The notes beneath the pieces were generated by a model. That model ran no database searches and was not told the origin of the DNA. It saw only the letters and a program-made list of their open reading frames with translations. From Bacteroidota bacterium (lineage in GTDB: Bacteria; Bacteroidota; Bacteroidia; UBA7662): a DNA stretch of 12,646 nucleotides. Shown in pieces: positions 1 through 5,744 of this stretch. A program made the translations under genes and the position numbers. Position 1 is the first letter of the stretch, and each line of letters begins with the position of its first letter. The stretch covers positions 1-12,646 of the forward strand of contig VGGT01000026.1 of the NCBI GenBank assembly GCA_016868485.1. Direction: 5' to 3'.

Positions 1-398
1 CCTCAACATTTATGGTCATTCTTCTCGCCATTAGTGCCACGATTCGCGGAAAAAACAGCCTTGAACTCGGAGGGCGAAGCATTTCTTTTGAATTGCTCAA
101 CAAAGCATACACAATTTTCGTATTCTCTGCCTCATTTATCCTGATTTCCGTCTTCTTCTTATCTTGGTTTGAGCCCACTGTTCCTGTTTTGGATTTGGTT
201 TTCGAGGAGGTTTCTGCCTTTTGTACGGTAGGTCTTACAAGAGGAATAACACCAAACTTGGGCATTCCTGCTCAAATGGTTCTGATGATCTCCATGTTTG
301 TTGGCCGTGTTGGTACCCTCACGTTGGCTTTTTCTTTGGCATCGAGAACAGCCTCAACCGCGTATCGTTATCCGCGGTCACATGTCTTGGTGGGTTGA
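1..398 (+). CDS. TrkH/KtrB-family potassium transporter subunit, C-terminal part (5' end outside window)
   Basis: Membrane pore subunit for K+ uptake (TrkH/KtrB/HKT superfamily), normally gated by a cytoplasmic TrkA/KtrA partner that is not in this window. The frame is open to the left edge, reading S-T-F before the first ATG at position 12, so that ATG is internal and not the start. The visible ~131 residues hold two hydrophobic helices around a re-entrant pore loop. The loop has the FEEVSAFCTVGLTRG segment typical of the fourth selectivity-filter repeat (consensus S/C-T-V-G-L-T). It is followed by the conserved GRVGTLTLAFSLA helix near the C-terminus. The stop is 5 bp from the stop of the convergent ABC permease. 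The choice between TrkH and KtrB cannot be made from this fragment. Confidence 0.88.
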   Translation, partial: STFMVILLAISATIRGKNSLELGGRSISFELLNKAYTIFVFSASFILISVFFLSWFEPTVPVLDLVFEEVSAFCTVGLTRGITPNLGIPAQMVLMISMFVGRVGTLTLAFSLASRTASTAYRYPRSHVLVG

Positions 399-403
399 TT
401 CCG

Positions 404-1711
404 CTAACCCATGCGAATGGCCTCAACAGGGTCGAGGCGTGACGCACGAATAGCGGGCAGCAGGCCCGCAACGATGCCAATGAGCGTTGAAACCCCCAAT
501 GCTAAGATGATGTTATCTACAGTGAGGCTTAATTCTTCTTCCATGATGGCGGCGGCCAAACGGGTCATACCTTCAACAAGAATTACGCCCAACACCCCCC
601 CCATCAGACTTAGGATCATCGATTCCACCAGGAATTGCCACAAAATAAATGCATTGCGTGCACCCATGGCCTTCTGGATGCCAATTTGACCAATCCTTTC
701 AAAAACCGAAACAAACATAATATTAGCGATTCCAAAGCCCCCCACCAGCATAGAGAAACCTCCGATCAACCACCCAATCAGACGCATGCTCGCAAACAGC
801 ATATCGAGTTGATTGGCCAGAAAAGAAACCTGGTTGACTGCAAAGTTATCTTCCTGTGTCGGCTTTAATCGACGAAATGCCCGCAAGTGCCCCCTCAATT
901 CAGCTTTTAGTTCAGCCACTGGAACACCTTCATTTGGCCCAGCTAAGATCAGGGGGTTTACCTCGTCTAAACGACTTCCTTTTACCTGGCGTATGAAGTT
1001 GAGTGGCACCAAAAACTGTTCATCCAGACTTGTGCCTAATGCATTATTTCCTTCTACCGCCAAGACGCCCACAACCTTAAGCCGTTGTCCCATGACCTTC
1101 ACCTGCTTCCCCAGCGCGTTTCCATCTGGAAACAGCTCATTGGCGGCCCGTGCGCCAAGTATTAGAGAACGACTGCCACGATCCAACTCGCTGTTGTGGA
1201 AGTAACGGCCACTTTCCAATTCAAATGCCCGAAGGAGGTGGTAGTCGGGTGCTACAGCCTGTACCGAAACTGCATTCATACCCATTTCACCTGCGGTGGC
1301 GGTTCCGCCATCAAGGTTGTAGGTCATGGTGACTGCCCGGGCTGATTTAGTGCGAGAGCGCAGCCATTCCATTTCACGAAATTGTGCTGAGGGGCGATTC
1401 ATGTATTTCCACCAAGGGTAATCTCCACCGAACTCCCATGGCCATTTTTCGACATAAACAACATCGTCACCCAGATTAGCGAGGCTTGATCGGATTTTGC
1501 GGTTCCATGAATCCACGAAGGTGAAAACGGATATTACAGCGAAAATGCCTATGGTTATGCCCAGAAGCGATAAAAAAGTCCGCAACCGATTGCTCCATAG
1601 TGCATGCATAGCAAAGCCAACACCTTCCCCAGTGAGGTGAACAATCAAACCGAATGAACCAAAAATTGCCTTAGACACTGTTTCGTTTTTTTTCAACACA
1701 AACCTAATCAA
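404..1711 (-). CDS. MacB/FtsX-type ABC transporter permease
   Basis: Inner-membrane permease of the MacB/LolCE/FtsX group, which uses ATP hydrolysis by a separate ATPase to drive extra-cytoplasmic work such as lipoprotein, peptide or drug handling. The layout is typical: one N-terminal membrane helix (about residues 43-66, LRTFLSLLGITIGIF), a large periplasmic MacB core domain (about 70-300), then three C-terminal helices (about 311-337, 355-383, 400-422). The FtsX hallmark FERIGQIGIQKAMGA lies at about 337-351, and the end A-x-R-A-S-R-L-D-P-V-E-A-I-R is also typical. The furthest upstream start is a TTG at 1711. In-frame alternatives are GTG at 1678 (residue 12) and ATG at 1609 (residue 35). 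No ATPase gene is adjacent; the one at 3914-4606 is a plausible but unproven partner. The substrate is unknown. Confidence 0.9.
   Translation of the reverse strand: MIRFVLKKNETVSKAIFGSFGLIVHLTGEGVGFAMHALWSNRLRTFLSLLGITIGIFAVISVFTFVDSWNRKIRSSLANLGDDVVYVEKWPWEFGGDYPWWKYMNRPSAQFREMEWLRSRTKSARAVTMTYNLDGGTATAGEMGMNAVSVQAVAPDYHLLRAFELESGRYFHNSELDRGSRSLILGARAANELFPDGNALGKQVKVMGQRLKVVGVLAVEGNNALGTSLDEQFLVPLNFIRQVKGSRLDEVNPLILAGPNEGVPVAELKAELRGHLRAFRRLKPTQEDNFAVNQVSFLANQLDMLFASMRLIGWLIGGFSMLVGGFGIANIMFVSVFERIGQIGIQKAMGARNAFILWQFLVESMILSLMGGVLGVILVEGMTRLAAAIMEEELSLTVDNIILALGVSTLIGIVAGLLPAIRASRLDPVEAIRMG
1699..1706 (-). promoter_or_regulatory. Possible -7 promoter element (TAGGTTTG) near the permease start
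   Basis: On the minus strand this reads TAGGTTTG, a match to the Bacteroidota -7 consensus TAnnTTTG. The -33 position 19 bases upstream reads TCG rather than TTG, so the match is partial. If it is used, transcription would begin inside the longest reading frame. The TTG start at 1711 would then be excluded in favour of GTG 1678 or ATG 1609. Confidence 0.3.
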
Positions 1712-1802
1712 AATGCACCGGATGACGAATGATCGATTTTACTCTATATTCGCACCCCGTAATGCATGATTTTCCCTTTTATCTGTTCTTTTCACTATTT
1801 GT

Positions 1803-2852
1803 ATGAAATTATCTGAGTTTCGGTTCGATTTACCACCCAGTTTAATTGCAGCCCGCCCTTCGCCCAACCGCGATGAGGCCCGGTTGATGGTTATTAACCG
1901 CAAAGATGGTACTATTGAACACAAGATATTCAAAGATATCCTTCACATGTTCAACGAAGGGGATGTGCTCGTGCTCAACAACACACAGGTTTTTCCGGCC
2001 CGAATGTATGGCAACAAAGAACGAACGGGTGCACTGATCGAAGTTTTTTTATTGCGGGAATTGAATGCTGAACTCAGGCTTTGGGATGTTTTGGTGGATC
2101 CGGCACGGAAAATACGGGTAGGAAACAAATTGTATTTCGGTGCAGATGAATCACTAGTGGCTGAGGTCATCGACAACACCACGTCTCGTGGTCGCACCAT
2201 TCGGTTTCTATTCGACGGCACGAATGAAGAACTCACCCAAACGCTTAACGCAATGGGTGAAACGCCAATTCCTCATTTATTGGGTCGACAGGCCGATGAA
2301 GAGGATCGCACACGCTTTCAAACAGAATTTGCATCACGCATTGGAGCGGTGGCTGCGCCCTCGGCTGGCCTACATTTTAGTCGAGAGTTGATGAAGCGAT
2401 TGGTGTTAAAGGGCGTTGACCTAGCCGAGATTACCTTGCATGTGGGCTTAAGTTCTTTCCGTCATGTTGAGGTGGAGGACCTCACTAAGCACAAATCGGA
2501 AAGCGAGTTTTTTGAAATTTCAAACGAAGCTTGTGATTTGGTGAATGGCGCTATTGCTCGGCAGAAAATGGTTTGTGCCGTAGGGACCACCTCCATGCGG
2601 GCGCTAGAATCGGCTGTTTCTGCGCATCATACTTTGAAACCTTTGAGCGGGTGGACGGATCGTTTTATTTTCCCTCCCTACCACTTCAATATTGCCCGTT
2701 CCTTGATTACCAATTTCCATCTCCCCGAGTCGATTATGCTGATGATGTCCAGTGCATTTGCGGGCACCGAATTCCTCCGAGAGGCCTATGCCGAAGCCAT
2801 CAAGGAAAAGTATCGATTTTACACCTACGGAGATGCGATGTTGATTCTTTAG
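1803..2852 (+). CDS. queA: S-adenosylmethionine:tRNA ribosyltransferase-isomerase QueA
   Basis: Cytoplasmic enzyme of queuosine synthesis. It transfers and isomerises the ribose part of SAM onto 7-aminomethyl-7-deazaguanine at the wobble position of GUN-anticodon tRNAs, giving epoxyqueuosine. The 349-residue length is normal for the family. Typical features in order are the N-terminal MKLSEFRFDLPPSLIAARP, DVLVLNNTQVFPARM (about 54-68), GAVAAPSAGLHF (about 181-192), LHVGLSSFRHV (about 212-222), GTTSMRALES and the C-terminal DRFIFPPYHF...TNFHLPESIMLMM block. The region usually written H-x-M-x-S-E reads HKSESE here, a small variation. The ATG at 1803 gives the standard N-terminus. The gene is divergent from the permease (91 bp apart), and no other queuosine genes are in view. 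A repeat-bearing spacer begins directly at its stop codon. Confidence 0.97.
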   Translation: MKLSEFRFDLPPSLIAARPSPNRDEARLMVINRKDGTIEHKIFKDILHMFNEGDVLVLNNTQVFPARMYGNKERTGALIEVFLLRELNAELRLWDVLVDPARKIRVGNKLYFGADESLVAEVIDNTTSRGRTIRFLFDGTNEELTQTLNAMGETPIPHLLGRQADEEDRTRFQTEFASRIGAVAAPSAGLHFSRELMKRLVLKGVDLAEITLHVGLSSFRHVEVEDLTKHKSESEFFEISNEACDLVNGAIARQKMVCAVGTTSMRALESAVSAHHTLKPLSGWTDRFIFPPYHFNIARSLITNFHLPESIMLMMSSAFAGTEFLREAYAEAIKEKYRFYTYGDAMLIL

Positions 2853-3059
2853 TCAATTTTCGGGGTCACCCACTTTAAATCGAATTGACCAGAGGGTATG
2901 TTGATGCTTGAAATAAAATTCTAGGTTTGCCCACTTTGAATCGAATTGACCTCGCGGTAATGTGAAGACGGGATGAGCTGAGGTGCGGCTGAATAAACGA
3001 GCGATCAAGCCAAAATTTCGTTGTATTCGCTGGTATTCGCTGGTATTCGTTGGTATTCG
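2853..3059. other. Non-coding spacer with two kinds of repeat
   Basis: This is the 207-bp space between the converging ends of queA and the DUF2795 gene. I see no credible reading frame in it and no clear terminator hairpin. It holds a pair of 22-bp direct repeats on the left and most of a five-unit 10-bp tandem array on the right; both are listed separately. The middle part (about 2952-3015) shows nothing recognisable. Confidence 0.7.
2869..2951. repeat. Pair of 22-bp direct repeats, possible mobile-element end remnant
   Basis: Copies lie at 2869-2890 and 2930-2951, start to start 61 bp. They differ at one base (CCCACTTTA... against CCCACTTTG...) and both end in AATCGAATTGACC. The box AATTGAC in each copy is also present inverted as GTCAATT at 2852-2858, touching the queA stop codon. 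Read on the minus strand, the copies begin GGTCAATTCGATT. Spaced GGTCAATT-type boxes resemble, from memory, the multiple terminal repeats of IS21-family elements. No transposase gene accompanies them, so at most this is a relic or a solo end. Confidence 0.6.
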
Positions 3060-3070
3060 CTAGTATTCGT
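3021..3070. repeat. Five-unit 10-bp tandem array spanning the end of the DUF2795 gene
   Basis: Five perfectly phased decamers on the plus strand: TTGTATTCGC, TGGTATTCGC, TGGTATTCGT, TGGTATTCGC, TAGTATTCGT. On the minus strand the unit furthest right encodes the last codons of the DUF2795 protein (Asp-Glu-Tyr-stop). The other four copies lie downstream of the stop, and there the TAG has become CAG, CAA or ACA-type sequence. Copy-number change would alter only the 3' untranslated part as long as the first unit keeps its TAG. Confidence 0.9.
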
Positions 3071-3281
3071 CTTCGTTAAAGAAGAAGTCGTCTTTGGTGG
3101 GGTAATCGGGCCAAATTTCCTCGATGGTTTCATAAGGTTCACCGTCGTCTTCAAGCTCTTGGAGGTTTTCTATAACCTCAAGCGGCGCACCTGAACGAAT
3201 AGCGTAATCAATGAGTTCTTCTTTGGTGGCAGGCCATGGGGCATCCTCGAGATGCGAGGCCAATTCTAGGGTCCAGTACAT
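3060..3281 (-). CDS. Small acidic DUF2795 protein
   Basis: A 73-residue, strongly acidic, soluble protein starting MYWTLELASHLEDAPWP and ending FFFNEDEY. Its centre (PATKEELIDYAIRSGAP followed by an L-rich segment) matches the DUF2795 pattern, a short helical domain of unknown function. The C-terminal third is rich in Glu and Asp (IEEIWPDYPTKDDF). A longer frame reaches back to 3326, but the 15 extra residues are atypical and would overlay a good promoter (TACCTTTG at 3298-3305), so I chose the ATG at 3281. It lies 71 bp downstream of the cobalamin adenosyltransferase gene. From memory, small DUF2795 genes often sit beside this adenosyltransferase in Bacteroidota. Its function is not known. 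Its stop codon lies within a tandem repeat. Confidence 0.85.
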   Translation of the reverse strand: MYWTLELASHLEDAPWPATKEELIDYAIRSGAPLEVIENLQELEDDGEPYETIEEIWPDYPTKDDFFFNEDEY

Positions 3282-3297
3282 GGCTTCAAATTTTCTG

Positions 3298-3327
3298 CAA
3301 AGGTAAAATCTATTTTCAAACAACAAA
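3298..3327 (-). promoter_or_regulatory. Bacteroidota-type promoter of the DUF2795 gene
   Basis: On the minus strand there is a TTTG box (3324-3327), an 18-base spacer and TACCTTTG (3298-3305), close to the Bacteroidota consensus TTTG-N19-TAnnTTTG. Transcription would start around 3290, leaving a leader of roughly ten bases before the ATG at 3281. This suggests the DUF2795 gene can be expressed independently of the upstream cluster. Confidence 0.6.
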
Positions 3328-3352
3328 CAGGAATTTTCGCCCTTTTAAGTCC

Positions 3353-3898
3353 CTATTTGGATGGACGCCAAGCTTGCTCCTCGACTCCAGCTGTGTGCAT
3401 CAGATACCGTGCAAGTGTAAAAAAATAATCCGACAAGCGGTTCAAATAGCGCAGTAAGTCGGGCGAAACAGGCTCTTCGATGGAGAGTGCAACAAACAGT
3501 CGCTCAGCACGACGACATACACACCGACACAAATGGGCACTGGCAGAAGCAGGTGTTCCGCCAGGTAGAATAAAATTGGTGAGCGGAGCAAGGACCGCAT
3601 CCATTCGGTCAATTTCCTGCTCAATTTTCTGTTCTGATTGCTCAGGCCATTGGGGAAGGTGATGCCGCACATCATCGGTTGCCGCTAAGTGCGATCCCAT
3701 TAAAAACAAATCTTGTTGGATGGCATGCACAAACTCTGTACAGTCTAAGGGCATTCCCTCGGTTGTCAATTTACCCAACCAGCTGTTGAGTTCATCGACC
3801 GTTCCATAAACCTCAATGCGCAGATGCGATTTAGGAAGGCGCCGTCCACCGAAAAGTGATGTTTGCCCGCTATCCCCGCCTTTTGTATATATTTTCAT
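3353..3898 (-). CDS. PduO-type cob(I)alamin adenosyltransferase
   Basis: Cytoplasmic enzyme that transfers the adenosyl group of ATP to cob(I)alamin, making coenzyme B12 for enzymes such as methylmalonyl-CoA mutase. The 181 residues carry the family pattern: TKGGDSGQTSLFGG at 5-18 (ATP-binding N-terminus), VYGTVDELNSWLG at 30-42, ILPGGTPASASAH at 110-122, CRRAER at 128-133 and YLNRLSDYFFTLAR at 151-164. The ATG at 3898 gives the usual MKIYTKGGD start. It follows the ABC ATPase gene by 15 bp and is probably co-transcribed with it. No B12 synthesis gene, B12-dependent enzyme or cobalamin riboswitch is visible here, so a role in salvage or maintenance is likely. Confidence 0.95.
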   Translation of the reverse strand: MKIYTKGGDSGQTSLFGGRRLPKSHLRIEVYGTVDELNSWLGKLTTEGMPLDCTEFVHAIQQDLFLMGSHLAATDDVRHHLPQWPEQSEQKIEQEIDRMDAVLAPLTNFILPGGTPASASAHLCRCVCRRAERLFVALSIEEPVSPDLLRYLNRLSDYFFTLARYLMHTAGVEEQAWRPSK

Positions 3899-3913
3899 AT
3901 CGGTTTATCAAAT

Positions 3914-4606
3914 TCACTCATTGTTTTCCCGTAGATACGACTCGATGTTTCCATCCCTCAACCGCACGATCCTGTGTGCATATCGGGCAATTTCTTCTTC
4001 GTGCGTTACCAAAACAATGGTGTTGCCTTGGGCATGAATATCGGCAAACAGGTTCATGATGTCGATTGATGTCTTGCTATCGAGGTTTCCTGTTGGCTCA
4101 TCGGCCAACAAAATGGATGGGCGATTAACCAAGGCACGCGCAACGGCCACTCTTTGCCGCTGTCCGCCTGATAACTCGTTGGGCTTGTGTTTCATGCGCG
4201 AAGTGAGGCCCACACGATCCAACACCTCAGCCGCTCTGTGTAGCCGCTCGGTTCGGGAAACACCTGCGTAGACAAGAGGGAGCGCTACGTTTTCCAGCGC
4301 TGTTAGGCGCGGCAGCAAGTTGAAAGTCTGAAATACAAAACCAATCTCTCGGTTGCGTACTTCAGCCAGCTGCTGGTCGTTCATTCTGCTGACCTCCTGT
4401 CCACTCAAAAAATAAGCGCCTCTAGTGGGGGTGTCTAAACAGCCAATCAAATTCATGAGGGTCGATTTGCCCGATCCTGACGGCCCCATGAGGGCAACGT
4501 ACTCACCCCTGGCTATGCTGAACGTTACCGAACGCAAGGCATGGATTTGTTCTTGCCCCATCACATACGAACGGCCTACTCCTTGCAGGTCAATAACTGT
4601 ATTCAT
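3914..4606 (-). CDS. ABC transporter ATP-binding protein, MacB/LolD family
   Basis: Cytoplasmic ATPase that powers a MacB/LolCDE/FtsX-type permease. All ATPase motifs are intact in 230 residues: Walker A GPSGSGKST (41-49), Q-loop Gln93 in VFQTFNLLP, signature LSGGQ (145-149), Walker B ILLADEPTGNLD (165-176) and H-loop His202. Strong similarity to the LolD/MacB subgroup shows in NLLPRLTALENVALPL. The start overlaps the gatC stop in an ATGA arrangement (4603-4606), which implies translational coupling. The adenosyltransferase gene follows after 15 bp. There is no permease gene next to it. The permease at 404-1711 is of the right type, but queA and the cluster's last two genes lie between them, so the partnership is only a guess. 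Confidence 0.95.
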   Translation of the reverse strand: MNTVIDLQGVGRSYVMGQEQIHALRSVTFSIARGEYVALMGPSGSGKSTLMNLIGCLDTPTRGAYFLSGQEVSRMNDQQLAEVRNREIGFVFQTFNLLPRLTALENVALPLVYAGVSRTERLHRAAEVLDRVGLTSRMKHKPNELSGGQRQRVAVARALVNRPSILLADEPTGNLDSKTSIDIMNLFADIHAQGNTIVLVTHEEEIARYAHRIVRLRDGNIESYLRENNE

Positions 4607-4899
4607 TCGCGTTGTTCAATTACCTTGGGCACTCGAAAGTAATCGCTGTCGCTTCTTGGCGCATTTTTCAATGCATCTGAATGGGTGACCTCTTGCCGTA
4701 CCTGATCATCACGCAGCCGACCTGGATCCTCATTCATATAAATTAAGGGCTCTATACCGCTGGTATCTAATTCATCGAGCATCGCCGCATATTCGAGGAA
4801 GCGATTCATATCGTGGAGCATTTCTGCTTCTGACTGGGGATCAAAATCAAGCCGTGCTAAGTGGGCTACGCGTCGGATCGTTTCGCTGTCGATATTCAT
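4603..4899 (-). CDS. gatC: Asp-tRNA(Asn)/Glu-tRNA(Gln) amidotransferase subunit C
   Basis: Small subunit of the GatCAB complex, which converts misacylated Glu-tRNA(Gln) or Asp-tRNA(Asn) to the correct amide form; GatC is thought to hold GatA and GatB together. The 98 residues have the standard pattern: MNIDSETIRRVAHLARLDF at the N-terminus, a helical middle (MNRFLEYAAMLDELDTSGIEPL) and the C-terminal DALKNAPRSDSDYFRVPKV. gatA and gatB are not in the window. The first ~53 bp overlap the 3' end of plsC in another frame, and the last bases overlap the ABC ATPase start (ATGA). The N-terminus is so standard that a shorter version is unlikely. Confidence 0.95.
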   Translation of the reverse strand: MNIDSETIRRVAHLARLDFDPQSEAEMLHDMNRFLEYAAMLDELDTSGIEPLIYMNEDPGRLRDDQVRQEVTHSDALKNAPRSDSDYFRVPKVIEQRE

Positions 4900-5608
4900 C
4901 GTGTTGTTCTATGGATTGAATGATGATGGTACGGGTAACTTCGGCGAGTTTTTTATCATTGAAATCGTAGTCGGCTGGGTAGAGTGCGGGGTGACAAACC
5001 ACACGACACCGACCCCAACGATAAAGCGGCCATGCCTCATCGCTCATTACCCACCACGAATTATGCAAAGATACCGGAATTATAGGCACATTAGCGTCAA
5101 CAGCTGCTCGAAACGCCCCCATTCGGAAGGCCTTAGGCAGCGGTGGATTGGGCAAAATGCCCCCTTCAGGAAAGACCACCAGGCTGTCGCCCTTTTGAAG
5201 CCACTCGCTGGCTTTTATGAAGGCCTCATGCGCACCTACTTTTTTTTCTCGGGGCACGGGAATATCTATGGTCTGAAAAAACAAACGAAATACGGGTATG
5301 TCTAGAAGCTCCGCCTTCGCCATAAAATGATAATGATTGTTGGCGGCAAGCGCCATCAAAGGAATGTCGATATAGGAATGGTGGTTGGCGCAGAATACAC
5401 ACGGACCCTTCACTTGGCTGCCTGGCAGGCGTTCAAGCCTCCACCCAACGCCTGTTAACCCAAACAGCACCTTCGCCCAGATCCGCCGCATTTGATTGAC
5501 GGCAGGGTATCCCTTGGGGGAACGCAGCAGGAGCCAATATGCGGGATATTGAATCAAAAAAAGAAGACAAAATATGAACAGAAACCAAAGCGCACCCAAC
5601 TTGCCCAT
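4847..5608 (-). CDS. plsC: 1-acyl-sn-glycerol-3-phosphate acyltransferase (PlsC family)
   Basis: Membrane-associated enzyme that acylates lysophosphatidic acid to phosphatidic acid, an early step of phospholipid synthesis. With the start at ATG 5608 it has 253 residues, a usual family length. It has one hydrophobic N-terminal segment (about 5-28) and then the acyltransferase motifs: HHSYID with the HX4D pair His76/Asp81, an FxxxxIPVPR-like block (about 110-120), FPEGG (146-150, replacing the common FPEGT) and VPIIPVS (174-180). The frame extends upstream to 5767, but that would overlap trpS and add a tandem-repeat peptide. An ATG at 5692 is also possible. I prefer 5608 because GGGAGGAG lies 11 bases upstream and the protein then begins in the normal family way. 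It leads a cluster with gatC, overlapping it by 53 bp. Confidence 0.85.
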   Translation of the reverse strand: MGKLGALWFLFIFCLLFLIQYPAYWLLLRSPKGYPAVNQMRRIWAKVLFGLTGVGWRLERLPGSQVKGPCVFCANHHSYIDIPLMALAANNHYHFMAKAELLDIPVFRLFFQTIDIPVPREKKVGAHEAFIKASEWLQKGDSLVVFPEGGILPNPPLPKAFRMGAFRAAVDANVPIIPVSLHNSWWVMSDEAWPLYRWGRCRVVCHPALYPADYDFNDKKLAEVTRTIIIQSIEQHDEYRQRNDPTRSPLSTA

Positions 5609-5689
5609 CCAATAACGAACTCCTCCCGCTTCCTTCGTATTACGAATCCCTCCCGTTTCTTTCGTATTACGATTCCCTCCCGTTTCTTT
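5609..5689 (-). repeat. Three-copy 27-bp tandem repeat at the 5' end of plsC
   Basis: Three directly adjacent 27-bp units (5663-5689, 5636-5662, 5609-5635 in reading order on the minus strand). In the plsC frame they encode a nine-residue repeat: KETGGNRNT, KETGGIRNT, KEAGGVRYW. The last unit is the most diverged and ends just before the ATG at 5608. Each unit carries a purine-rich GGGAGG-like string resembling a ribosome binding site. The junctions carry a dyad TTCGTA-T-TACGAA (5634-5646, with a weaker second copy around 5661-5673). Confidence 0.9.
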
Positions 5690-5698
5690 CATAGTCTG

Positions 5699-5706
5699 CA
5701 AAACTA
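5699..5706 (-). promoter_or_regulatory. Possible -7 element (TAGTTTTG) for plsC
   Basis: On the minus strand TAGTTTTG matches the Bacteroidota TAnnTTTG element; I see no good TTG box 19-21 bases further upstream. A start a few bases downstream would make the ATG at 5692 essentially leaderless. Alternatively it gives the ATG at 5608 a leader of about 85 bases containing the three 27-bp repeats. Confidence 0.35.
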
Positions 5707-5744
5707 ACACAAGCTCATTGAATTTCGTATTTTGCGTGCCAGTC

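Noticed and set aside
813..1205. 130-codon plus-strand frame within the permease gene
   Set aside because: It overlaps the periplasmic domain of a clear permease on the other strand and has no recognisable domain or start context.
2853..3059. CRISPR-like reading of the repeated spacer
   Set aside because: There are only two 22-bp copies separated by 39 bases, the other array is a 10-bp tandem repeat without spacers, and no cas gene is present.
3282..3326. 15-residue N-terminal extension of the DUF2795 protein
   Set aside because: The extension covers a near-consensus promoter and is not part of the usual family N-terminus MYWTLELA.
5693..5744. tRNA(Trp) T-box or attenuator upstream of trpS
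   Set aside because: The space between the divergent genes is about 50 bases, too short for a T-box, and no Trp-codon leader peptide or terminator hairpin is visible.
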